Assembly (NCBI GenBank): GCA_028023455.1
Contig: JAQFVV010000013.1
Span: 994,001-1,058,000 of the forward strand
Reading direction: 5' to 3'
DNA length: 64,000 nucleotides
DNA from: Epiperipatus broadwayi
Taxonomy: Eukaryota > Onychophora > Udeonychophora > Euonychophora > Peripatidae
Shown here: positions 16,532-26,757 of the stretch, one piece after another
How positions within the stretch are numbered: the stretch's first letter is position 1
How the letters are laid out: each line of letters starts with the position of its first letter
The notes under the pieces: generated by a model
What the model was told of the DNA's origin: nothing
Database searches by the model: none
Seen by the model: the letters and a program-made list of their open reading frames with translations, nothing else
Program-made: the position numbers and the translations under genes

Positions 16532-17279
16532 AAACCATATATATATATATATTCAATATCCTCACAAATAAATGAATTCATAGTATATATATATATAGAG
16601 AGAGAGATAGTATTTACACCAACATAATTATCATTTGATTAATAGCTTACTATACTATCATAATCAAGAATAATTCCCAACTTTAGTTTTATCTACTATA
16701 CAGTTAAGTAATTAGCTTTATCAAATGGTTATGCAATTTAATCCTTATCCTCAGACATGTTTGATTTGCCATAGTCAATGAGGACTTGGGATATAAAGCC
16801 GGAATCAGTACAGTTATGTATGGGATACTGACTTTCATTCCTTTTTTATTTACAGATAAAATTCCTAGACAAAAAAAAAATTATCCTACAGTTAAAATAT
16901 AATTGATCATATTAAAATATATAATTACCATTTTATGTCAAATCTATATAATTTTACAAGCAGAAATTAATATGATTTTAAAACCTTATTTATTAATTTT
17001 GGGGTAAAAACTTGATAGTAAAAAAAGCAGTTAATAAAGTCAGAAGCCAAAACAGTCTGGGAAATGACAATTAGATCTTTTGATAAACAGTGATTGCTCA
17101 AGCTTTCAAGATATTAAAGGAAAAATTGTTCTTTATAATATAGAATTTCCACAGTAATACTTGTAAACAAATGGTCCATTTTAACTCCATGAGAAAAAAG
17201 TTAAAAAAAAAACACTTTTACCATGATTATATAAATCAATCTGTGAACCACAAATACATTCTCATATAGAACATGGTTG
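16532..17279. other. AT-rich region, no gene seen
   Basis: Includes a TA/GA microsatellite at ~16585-16610. The right part may be further decayed LINE sequence leading into 17280. Confidence 0.45.
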
Positions 17280-18273
17280 TCCATTTTTTATTTATTTCAT
17301 ATTTTATGATGCTATCTTTTAATTTCTTCTACAGAAAACTGTCTTACTTAAAATACTTCAACATCATGTCCAATTATGGTTATCAGTAGATTCTATGATC
17401 TTTCACATCTCTCTAACAAAAACTACAACATTGTATTTTTTTAAAATAGTTGAAATAATCCTTATAATTAGGATCTATCTCTCCTATGAAAACCATGCTC
17501 AAGTTCTCCATAAAAAACCCTTTTAAGAAATCTTGTGTTGTTCATTTATTTTCCATATTCATTCCAATGAAGATGTGATTTTACAATAGTGGACATCGTA
17601 TCCAGAAAGATGAATCTATTGATTGGATTTATGTTCTTGCTATTGTATTTTTAAAATTTTACAAAGCATACAGAAATTAAATTTTTCAAGTGCATTTATG
17701 TTACATTGGTAAGGTGTTCAAATATCACTTCAATACAATAAATTAGGGAAAGTAACAGCTCTCTATACAGCTAATTTAGTTACAGTAGTTATTTCCCTGT
17801 GATGAAATATTCTATCTTTTTAACTTATTAAAAGCTGTGGAAACACATTGGAGTCTGTATTAATCTGCCTTTCTATTTATAATACTACCAACATATTTAA
17901 ATTGACATAAATTCTCATGTTGATAACCAGTAAAGTTAAAAATTGCTGAGGAATTTCCCATCATTGGCTGATGAAGAACTTATGTTTTTTGAACATTAAT
18001 TATTAAATCGAAGTCTTTTCATGTTGCATTCAAAACATTAAATACATTCTGTAAATTGACTTTTGAAATTGCAAAAATAACATAATTATTAGCATAGTGC
18101 AAACCCAAATTCCAAGATGAATTTTTTGTTTTAATCAGTTCAAATTAAAATTCCACATCAAATATTTATGTCATTTTGATTCCTGTTATATAAAATTGCC
18201 CACAAACAATTCCAAAGACCACTCTCATAAAAATTAACAATTTTGGAACACAAAACAGTTTTCATTTCATATA
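17280..18273 (-). pseudogene. Dead LINE, C-terminal half (outermost layer of the nest)
   Basis: Read on the minus strand with several stops and frame changes, this gives the later part of a LINE reverse transcriptase. A catalytic-site remnant LHYANNYVIFAISKVNLQ lies at about 18045-18100, where the canonical YADD is YANN (18085-18096). Further on are thumb-like VLHQPMMG and NINALEKFNFCML. Its N-terminal half, with motif A, lies at 30986-31160, beyond the Penelope-like element that split it. The order on the minus strand (31160 down to 30986, then 18273 down to 17280) is correct for one interrupted element. With both catalytic aspartates replaced and many stops, it was long dead or has decayed since insertion. 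Confidence 0.7.
18257..18273. repeat. 17 bp target-site duplication, left copy
   Basis: AGTTTTCATTTCATATA here is repeated exactly at 30969-30985, bounding the Penelope-like element. Confidence 0.85.
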
Positions 18274-18772
18274 TATTATTTTTTACAAATCTCCACATAT
18301 ACACTCTAATGCAAATTTTTTTAATATTCCTTTAATTTTCTAACACTTTCAATTGCCCCACAGTCTTCATCAGAGTTACAACATTTAAACATATAATCAT
18401 ATAACCATTATTCTTTTTATATATAAAAATACATATTTTACATTATTATTCATAATCATATTTTATTTTTAACCCTACACCTTTACTTCCATTTTTTTTC
18501 AATTATTATTTTTTCATTACTTCCTTACTATTTCTATTTTCTTTTTACTTTTTATGTTTTTACCTTTTCATTCTATCTATCATTCTACATTATTCTCTCA
18601 TATATTTTCATCATCTTTTTATTTTACTTTTAATACCTATAAATCTTTTTTTTTCTTCCTTTTTATTATTTATCTATACTTATTCTTTATTTCCTTTTAC
18701 AATTTTCTTATTTATTTTCCTTACCTTTTGCATAACCTTCTTTCTTTTTAAAATTATAACTGATTATTTTTT
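18274..18772 (+). repeat. Penelope-like element: inverted 5' terminal repeat
   Basis: This ~500 bp arm is an imperfect reverse complement of the element's 3' end (30385-30936), including the last codons of the ORF. Matching blocks include GAGTGTATATGTGG, GATTTATAGGTATTAAAA and CAGTTATAATTTTAAAAAG. Inverted or tandem terminal repeats are typical of Penelope-like elements. Confidence 0.85.
18340..18392 (-). ncRNA. Hammerhead-ribozyme-like motif in the left arm
   Basis: On the minus strand there is a perfect CTGATGA core (complement of 18367-18373), a short potential stem II, then GAAA (complement of 18347-18350) followed by CTTT/GTGTTAG. Type I hammerheads with minimal stem III are established for Penelope-like elements. 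Stem II of this copy has decayed (GACTG against CAATT), so it is probably inactive. Confidence 0.55.
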
Positions 18773-19063
18773 AATTAAAGAGATTAAAGAAAAAATATGT
18801 AATTATGATAAGTATAGGTTGACAATGGTTAAGATAGATATAGTGTCAATTTATAAAAATATGGATGTAGAGAAAGTAATAGAAATGGCAATTAATAAAT
18901 ATAAAGAGCATAAAGAAAAAGAAATACCGATAATAAAGTTGAAACAAATTATGGAAATATATTGTAAAGAGATAATATTTGAATTTAATGGAGAATATTT
19001 TAAGCAGAAAGAAGGATTATTGATAGGAGGGGCATTGAGTGGCATATTAAGCAATATATATAT
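18773..19063 (+). pseudogene. Penelope-like element ORF, RT part 1
   Basis: An open frame enters near 18778 and carries the first preserved RT block, VKIDIVSIYKNM, matching the Penelope/telomerase-type DVVSLYTN motif. It continues through EFNGEYFKQKEGLLIGG and ALSGILSNIYI, the Penelope counterpart of Q-EG--MGS-LSP-LAN. It stops abruptly at 19063, where the gypsy LTR begins, and resumes at 29242 in the expected place. Everything N-terminal to motif A is missing, so the element was already 5'-truncated when it inserted. No frame damage is visible within this block. Confidence 0.85.
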
Positions 19064-21544
19064 TGTAACAGTCAGAATTGGTGATTCGTTAACATAGTGC
19101 AGAATTCGATCACCACACAGAACAGCAGCACCATCTAGGTAGCGAAGTTACCCATAGTACTGAGTTTGAACATAGTTTATCGGTTCCACAATACAATCTA
19201 CAAAACAATGCATCTGATGTGACATTAGTAAACATTTCTTTAGGCACGGTGATCAGGGTATGCAAGAGATTCATGATTTTATTTCGAGTTAGCCAATCAG
19301 AACATTTATATTTAAATAATTGAGGAAACATATTGAATGGGTATCGAAATAAAGAAGTAACGGCAGACGTATAGTTTGAAATTATTTATTAAAACATTAT
19401 ATCATTTAACGGTAAAACTAATAATATTTGGCAAGATTTAAATCTCAGTAGTGGAATTTTTCAATACTATTATATTTACAAAGAGGAACACATTTATTTG
19501 ATGGCATAATCTAGCTGCCTAAAATTCTCTAGAAAGTATTTCTAAGGCATGCCTTTAGGGATTTATACCTTTGCAATGCAAAAGTCTAAAATAAGATTTA
19601 TAGTAGTAGCGGCAGACATATATTTATTTGATTAAAAATATTTATTAATAACTAAGGGCAAGCATTTATTTGAGAGTGAATTGTCAACAATGCAGGGACG
19701 AAGTTATACATAGGTTAATAAAGTAAATAAAAGAAAACACGTGGTACGCTAGAAAGGCGATATGGAATGGCAGTATATTGAAACTGCAAAGCCATGAATG
19801 AGTTTATAAGAATGATGGGCTGGCATTTGCCATCAGCCCAAAGAGGTAAGGTGTCACATAAGCATAACCAGAGACAAGTGTTTCGTGCCATGAGTTGCCT
19901 GCTGGCTGAATGACGGTTGTCAAGTCCTACAGGACATTCATTTGTCAGCTTGTGTAGGATGACTGGGGTTAATTTCAACCCTATAGAATCTGGAATATTC
20001 AAGGCTCGTAATGAGTCATCGCATCTCCAAAACGTAATACGTGTATAATATATAGATGATTCTGTGAGATTTTAAATATATTTTATAACTCGGCCCTACA
20101 TTATCAACATTTAATAATCAATGTTTGCGACTCTCAAAGTAATGCAATTTTATGGAATTATTAATCAAGATTTAATAAAATATAAAACAATATATATAAA
20201 CTGGAGGATTTTTACGACTAATACGTCAGTCATTTGCTAAGCAGTAGACCCCTGCATTACAATAAAGGAAGCATTGAATGCGTGTCGTTTGTATGAAAAT
20301 ATTAAGTTATTTATGAAAGTAAATATTAATGAAATTTTGATACGCATCCACTATTTCAAATGATCATAGATTTATACTTAGAAAATTATGAGCATGTGAT
20401 AATTAAATAATAAATGTAGATTTTAGACATATGTACCCAAGAAAGACAGAGTTAGGCAGGCTAGATTATTAAAGAAGTTTACAGATTAATTATTAAATTT
20501 ATAGCATTAAAAATGATAGTTCTACAATTTATAGTTTATAATTTATATAAAGAATGAATAAGCGTAGTGGGATATTAGTAGAGTATTCTAGAGAATTTGG
20601 ACACAGGTACCTGTTTTATGAGAAGTTTTTCAATTCATTGGTCAGTAGCAAATTGTTCATGATTAGCAGTTCTTTCCTGTATTTGGGTGGTTCATTCAAT
20701 TTAACAGCAGCAGCAGCTTTCTCATTTATTTTAGGCAGCAGATCTTCATGGTTGAATTTATGAAGGGCAATGGAAGGTTTGATACGATAGGCCATCTTCG
20801 GATGGAGAATAGTCTGGGCGCTTACTCCTCACACATACGGTGGCAGGTAAATTAATATATATCTCTTTGGAGACTCTCCCGATTGAGAGCAAAGCTAAAA
20901 TTAAAGTCAAAGTTTCTAGCAAGTCTCAAAATGGCCTCTTTTTTTATATCTTATCTTTCACATTTTTGTCATAGTTTATTTTTGGATTCCACTTAATCTG
21001 CCCTGAGGATAATCAATGCATTTTTGTTAATTTTAATTATCGAGAAAGCTGCCATTCTATTGTTTATGTTTAGATTTTACATTTAATTTTTATAATTACA
21101 TTTTAGGGAATTTTTCTTTTAATTAATCTATTATCTCTCACTGACTGATGCTTTTAAAATTTCAAAGACAAAAAGGGAACATACGATTATTTTTACTTTT
21201 AATTAAATATTACAATCTATTTCTAAAATTATTACTAAATGAAATTTAAACAAAGCAATAACTAACGAATTTTACAATTCAAAATAAATGATTAAAATTA
21301 TATATTTTTATATAACTAAAAGAAGAAATCCAAATTATATCATTTATCTTTATTTATTGCCTTAAATTTGAGATCGAAATGTGTGCGTGTTTATGGTGAA
21401 TTCTACATATATCTATACATTTTTAATATTGCTACACACACAATTCGATATCAAAAAGTTTAAATTTGGGTAGGATAGACCGGTAAATGAGAGACAATAG
21501 AAAAAGGTGAAACTTAAGATTCGAATACGAATCTTACTGTTTCA
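19064..21544 (-). repeat. 3' LTR of the gypsy element
   Basis: 2481 bp with TG...CA ends. Near the internal edge it carries the 20-base palindrome AAGATTCGAATACGAATCTT, also present in the solo LTR and, with one change, in the 5' LTR. It contains no long ORF; short frames inside are chance. Confidence 0.93.
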
Positions 21545-21560
21545 TTTCCCCGTACTTCCC
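21545..21560 (-). promoter_or_regulatory. Candidate polypurine tract
   Basis: Immediately upstream of the 3' LTR on the element strand lies the purine-rich GGGAAGTACGGGGAAA. This is the expected place for the plus-strand primer, although two pyrimidines interrupt it. Confidence 0.5.
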
Positions 21561-21739
21561 GTGAACAACTAAGGAAGAACAAAGGAGACAAGGAAAGAGA
21601 AAAAAAATTTTGCTACATCACATAATTTAAATATGAAAAAACATTTTTTTTTTTTTTTACAGATATATAGAAAGCAGAGATTACATGAAGCAAGGAATAG
21701 TTTATATACCCGGATCTAGAATTTATAGTTTAATTGAAA

Positions 21740-21905
21740 ATGGCCTAATTTGGCCATGTCTGGTTAGAAATCATATAGTAATATTAGTTAAACTGATTAT
21801 ATATATATATAAAATTCTTAGAGTAATATTAGTTAAAATAATATATATATATAATTCTTAAGAGTAATAGTAATTAAAACAATAATATATATAAAAAAAA
21901 TTTCT
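21740..21905. repeat. Short tandem repeat in the gypsy 3' interior
   Basis: AGTAATATTAGTTAAA followed by an AT run and ATTCTTA is repeated about three times with small changes. Confidence 0.7.
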
Positions 21906-22067
21906 ATCTAAAGCCTTATTTAACTAACGTAGGTTCCATTCTACCAAATTCATTACCAAATTTGTTTTACTAATTTTATATACATGTAATGACCATCCTA
22001 AGAGGCTAAAATATTTTATAACCCCGGGTCAGGTGGATAATATCTACATGGTTTGAGATTACGGGCC

Positions 22068-22960
22068 TTATATGTCCCTTTTATCTCCATCTTTTAATAA
22101 ATATGCATTTGGGCCACATGTGCGGTCAATTATAAAGGGTCCCTGGTACAAAGGAAAGAACTTTTTATATACTCTTTTATCTCGGTTATTTTGTTGAGAG
22201 TTCCGTACCCAAACATAGTTTCTGACCTGGAAATGTTGGCTTCTCCAATCTGCTTGTAATTTCCATTCTGCCCTTTCCATAAGGCAGCGGTGTGCCTTGC
22301 TTCTGTCAGTTTCAATATTGATTTCACGTTCATTTATGGGTAATGGCGTCTTGATCAGTAATGAGTCCGCTTTACCAAAATTCAAATGTGTTGGTGTCAT
22401 GCCAGTGGCTTCATTGATGATTTCATTGATATATTGAAAAATCTTTTCAGTTTGATTTACCCAACCTCTGTGATTTTGGTTAACATGGGTCCTAAATAGT
22501 CGGAGGATTTCAAATTGAGGTCAGAATATGTTTAACATTCTGCTGCCTCAACCAAGTCTTCCATTCTTGAGATGTAAAGGCCGATCCATGGTCCGAGAGG
22601 ATGGTGATCGATTTTCCAATCTTGACAAATTGACACTTTTGTAACACTCAAATTGCGCAACAGGCGTCTGCTCGCATCACAGGATAGGCCCAGGCATATT
22701 TTGAGAATAGATCATAAGTTACAAGTAAGTAACAGAATCTACGGTAGGATGGCAATGGGCCATAGTGATCGATCGCAAGTACTTCATTTGGTGCGGATGG
22801 GATGATAGATGCACCTACTCCACTAAAGTTTTTATTTGGTGCTTTTAGCACCTTTATTGAGGGTATCCATCACATCTTCATATAGTTTTGGCCAGTGAAA
22901 TTGTCATCTTATAGCTTCTGTTTTTCTGGGGTCATAGTGCTCTACTAAGCCATGCATATA
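22068..22960 (-). pseudogene. Gypsy integrase (broken)
   Basis: On the minus strand the region begins with a worn HHCC-like finger (MHGLVEHYDP ... FHWPKLYEDVMDT, about 22860-22960; the cysteines are lost). The DDE core follows: VLAIDHYGPL supplies the first aspartate (about 22760-22790) and LSDHGSAFTSQEW the second (about 22550-22590). The C-terminal part (22068-22400) has VRNYVWVRN and a GPF module, PLYQGPFIIDRTCGPNAYLL, as in many gypsy integrases. Several stops and frame changes interrupt it, so no functional integrase is expected. The enzyme would normally insert the cDNA into the host genome. No chromodomain is seen. Confidence 0.88.
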
Positions 22961-23026
22961 GATGATGAGACGGTTTCTGAGGTCAGGTGGTACCAAGATT
23001 TTCCAGTAAATTTTATCTCCCACAAT

Positions 23027-23880
23027 CTACTGCTGCAGCAACCCATTTCTTATCCAGTATAGCTTCTTTCCTCGAGGTGTTGTGCAGCCTTGTATTGGAT
23101 TTCCTTGCTGTTGTACAATTTGGATAAGCTTTTTGTATAGCACTTGTTGCTCTTGCCAATGTTGAAGGTTCCTTAACTTGTGTTCCATCTCTTGGTCCAG
23201 TACCGTTGCTGCAATTACCAATGGCTGATCACTTATTATGGGATTGTGTGGCTCCAGTTCTATAGGATGTCGACTTAATATATCGGCCACTGTATTTTCA
23301 GGCCCAGGGCAGTAGAAGACTTTATAATGAAATCTTTGAAATGACAGACTCCATCTAATGAGGCAGTCATTGTTGAGGTAATTTTTATTTAGGAATTCGA
23401 GACACCGGTGATCAGGAGCATCTGCTTGTACTTATTACATGACCACACGATTGCTAGTGTCTCTTGTTCCATCACTGTGTAGTTCTTTTCAGCTCCTTTC
23501 AGAGTACGGCTGCTAAAATATAGTATTTGGTGTTGGCCTTCTTGGTTGACTTGAAATAGAACCATGCCCGATCATTTCTGACTACTATCAATCTGCAAAT
23601 AAAAGGGACAGTAAAATCTGGGTAGTGTAACATCACAGTCTCTAAAAATCTTCTCTTTACTCGACTGAAGTCTTCTTCATGGGTATTCATCTATTCCCAT
23701 CGGTGGTGGGGTCTTATAAATTCTACTAGGGATGATGTATCTTTGGCAAAATGGGGGTAAAACTTGTGATAGTAATTGCAAAGACCCAGAAATGATCAAA
23801 CTTGTTTTCGGTTCATTGGCCTAGGGAAATTTTCAATGGCTGCGACTTTGTCAGGGTGAGCCCTAATTCCTTGACCATTT
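23027..23880 (-). pseudogene. Gypsy RNase H and tether region (broken)
   Basis: Between the RT and integrase the minus strand gives, over 23499-23690, an RT-thumb/RNase-H boundary stretch. A typical RNase-H/integrase junction MADILSRHP with acidic flanks follows at 23027-23290. Stops separate the blocks. The part around 23300-23500 is the least conserved. Confidence 0.75.
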
Positions 23881-24640
23881 ACAATATGGTCTAAAAAGGA
23901 AATCTACCTCAACATGAAAAAACTTTTTTTTAAATTAACAGTTATATTTTTCTGGGTGCACTCATCGAAAAATTGTTTTAAATCTTCCAAATGTTCTGCA
24001 ATGTCTCTTGATGCAACTACTACATCGTCTACATAACATACCAAGTTTTTCTTTAACTTTTCTGACAATACTTGGTCCAAACACCTCATGAGGTGAGCCC
24101 CACTATTTATCAGCCCAAAGGGTACTCTCTTAAACATGTGGGTTTGACCATTGTATCGGAATGGGGTATATTTTCGATCCTGGGGTGGAGAGCCATTTGC
24201 CAGTAACTGGTAGTTAGGTCAAGGGTAGAGAAAATATTCTTAGCAGTCAACTTGATAAACATTTCTTAGATGGGTGGTGGGATGTCTCACTCAGGTATAG
24301 TAATGTTGTTTAATGTCCTAGTATCTAGTTACAATCGTATGGTTCCATCTTTCTTTTTGACTATGACCAACGGGTTATTATAGGGTGATGACCCCTTTTC
24401 AATTACACCCCAGTCAATCATCTGCTTAATTTGGGCATTCACTTCTTTTTGATACTGAAATGGGATAGGGTATGTGCAGGTCTGGAAACGTGTCTCTTCT
24501 TTTACTCGTATCCGATGGACGTAATCACTAATTTCACCTGGGACCTGAGAAAATATTGTACGATTTTCTGTAAGTAATTGTTGTAACTGGAATCGGTCCT
24601 CTATCTTGTTTAACGATGATCCCATAATTTTCTCTTGGAT
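23880..24640 (-). pseudogene. Gypsy reverse transcriptase (broken)
   Basis: On the minus strand the N-terminal RT block (24329-24625) includes IDWGVIEKGSSPYNNPLV and VKKKDGTIRL. The palm then shows STLDLTTSYWQM (about 24195-24235), then FKRVPFGLINSGAHLM and the catalytic CYVDDVVVAS (about 24010-24040) with both aspartates intact. Stops lie between these blocks, for instance just after GTIRL. The motif spacing is that of Ty3/gypsy. The enzyme would copy element RNA into cDNA in cytoplasmic particles. Confidence 0.92.
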
Positions 24641-24729
24641 ATCCTCATCAGGAATAGCCTTCAGACATCTTAATTGTATTTCTTCAATTTATTTATTAGT
24701 ATCAAAACTAATCTGCTTCTGCTGGAAAG

Positions 24730-25251
24730 TTAGTATCTTTTTTTATAGTCCAGGATACATTCATGTTGGGTTAAGAAGTTGGACCCAATTATCACATCCG
24801 GAATTAGTCCTTTGATCACTAAGAAGGCGTGTCCTGCATTGGCTTCTCCTATCAATATTTCCAACCAGACTTGATAGTTTTCAGTTCTGGTTGTCCTCCC
24901 ATCAGCCAGCTTCATTTGGATTGGCGAAGCAGGGAGCCTGGGTATGAGTCCATGTTTTTTGTAATTTGTTAACCAATCTCTAGAAACACAGGAAATCTGG
25001 CTGCCTGTGTCAAAAAGAATTTGTGCAACTGTGGCCCTGATTCTTGTATTAATAATTGGGCAAGGGCCAATCTGAAGTCCCCAAGTGGGATCCTCTTCCT
25101 GGATGACTGATGTTAGGTTAGTCATCTCCACGACTTTCAGCTGTTGGCAAGGTGGATGCTGGTACTGGAAATCTCTTACTGAAGTCCCACTTGATCGAAT
25201 TGCCATTTGGTTTCTTTCTTTCTCACTATGATTGCTAGTACTTCCATTCAT
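24730..25251 (-). CDS. Gypsy aspartic protease region
   Basis: A 173-codon open frame carries the retropepsin active site ILFDTGSQISCVS (about residues 81-93) and a later VIIGSNFL, in the position of the I-I/L-G motif. The active-site DTG is intact. It overlaps the gag frame by about 17 bases in another frame, so it may have been expressed by frameshifting, or the frames may have separated by mutation. The start codon is nominal. Retropepsins cut the Gag-Pol polyprotein. Confidence 0.82.
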   Translation of the reverse strand: MNGSTSNHSEKERNQMAIRSSGTSVRDFQYQHPPCQQLKVVEMTNLTSVIQEEDPTWGLQIGPCPIINTRIRATVAQILFDTGSQISCVSRDWLTNYKKHGLIPRLPASPIQMKLADGRTTRTENYQVWLEILIGEANAGHAFLVIKGLIPDVIIGSNFLTQHECILDYKKRY

Positions 25252-26010
25252 GATCTACTAATTTTTTAGGCCAATGGCTATCATCTAAAGCCACAAGAAA
25301 TTCTCCCATCTCTTCGATTTCTTTGATACAACTTCCGATCATCAGCTTTTGGGTAGTTAATGGTATATTTTGTTGAATTATTCTAATGATATGTGTATCT
25401 GCCAATGCAAACATCATGAGAGATTTAAATTGGTTTGCTTGGCGGAGGAAAAACTTAGCATGGTTTTCTCGGAGTATTGCTCTGTGTTTTTCATGACAGA
25501 GCATGTTGTAGATACCATTTTGATGCTTGTTGCTCCAATAATGTTTCATTAATGCATCTTTGTACTTCTCTATAGTTTTAGGTTTCCATTTCACCATATT
25601 CCACCAGTCTTTGGCATAGCCCTGTAAATGGTAACTGGCAATAGCTATCTGTTCACCTGCTCCTGCCTTATGCACTTGAAAGAAACTTTGTGAGCTCTGT
25701 AAGTGGGTTTGAGGATTTTCTCCTGTCTCTCCTCTAAAGATTTTTATCTGAATAATCTTTCCTAAGTAGCTTTGAGGTCTAACCTCTCTTGTCTTTATAT
25801 TTTCCCCCTCTTTATTGATGGGTTATTCTATATTCTTTTGCTATCATTCCTAACTCTCTCAAGACAAATTTTTGAATTTCCTGATACTCCTTAGCTCTTA
25901 TCTTTTCTTCTTCCTCTCTCTTTTTTGATTCTTCATCTCTTCTTCTTGTTTCTGCCTCATAATTTTTTTTAATTTCTTCCCTATTCTGTCTAAGTATTTC
26001 AAGCAACTTT
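25235..26010 (-). pseudogene. Gypsy gag (two frames)
   Basis: The first block (25812-26006) is a charged, coiled-coil-like segment rich in E, K and R. The second (25235-25675 and the sequence just before it) has the retrotransposon-gag signature IASYHLQGYAKDWWNMVKW and, later, a helical region ending DDSHWPKKL. A frame change or stop between ~25680 and 25812 separates them. No CCHC zinc knuckle is visible before the protease, where most gypsy elements have one. Gag would form the particle that packages element RNA. Confidence 0.85.
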
Positions 26011-26757
26011 AAATTAAAGTCTATCGACCCTCCATAAGCTTTAGATAAATCTACTTTCTCTATATTAATATTTTTTGCTTATCATTTTCTTAATATTATT
26101 TATTTATTTTATATTACTAGCATTAGACCATTCCCCACTGGTATCTTGGTCCTATCATACTTTTTCACTGTCCTCACCTACTCTACATTGCCCTATATCT
26201 ATATTTTCTATATTGCTGCATTTTAACATATATATTATAACGAACTACTGCTAATGCGTATAATAAGCCACTGCTGTCAATATATATATATATATAATAG
26301 CACTTTAATAAAATATTTACTGTTAACATATATAACAAGCCACTGCTATCTATGATATATATAATAGTACTTTAATAAAATATTTACTGCTACTTGCTTT
26401 CTCATTTAGCGACTGATTACTTTTTTTTTTGACATATATATATATAAAATATTTCACTAGATCCGAGTATTTTCATTCTTTCTTAAATTATACACACATC
26501 CCTGCTTTCCTTAAATTTGTTATTATATCTATCATCCTTTCATTTATTCGACCCACATTATTTCACTCGATTTATTTATTTTTTTCATTATTTTTATCAA
26601 AAACAAATTCGTATATATAGAATAATTAGCTAACTCAGGTAACGAATGCTAAAAGAAATTTATATGCATTATATTTTTGCTCAGGGGTATGGGGTTTTTT
26701 TGTATCAAAGCCTCCACATTGTAAAGCGCCAAACGCGAAAAAAAAAAAATTATACTA
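26011..26757 (-). other. Gypsy 5' leader with primer-binding site and tandem repeat
   Basis: The primer-binding site candidate lies about 25 bp inside the 5' LTR. The minus strand reads TTGGCGCTTTACAATGTGG (about 26713-26732), close to the TGGCGCC-type sites that pair with tRNA-Lys. Around 26260-26395 an ~85 bp unit (AAGCCACTGCT ... TTTAATAAAATATTTACTG) is present twice. Short open frames here are chance. Confidence 0.6.

Noticed and set aside
18554-18751. Hydrophobic phenylalanine-rich open frame as a membrane protein
   Set aside because: It lies in the inverted terminal repeat of the Penelope-like element and is the complement of its purine-rich 3' end.
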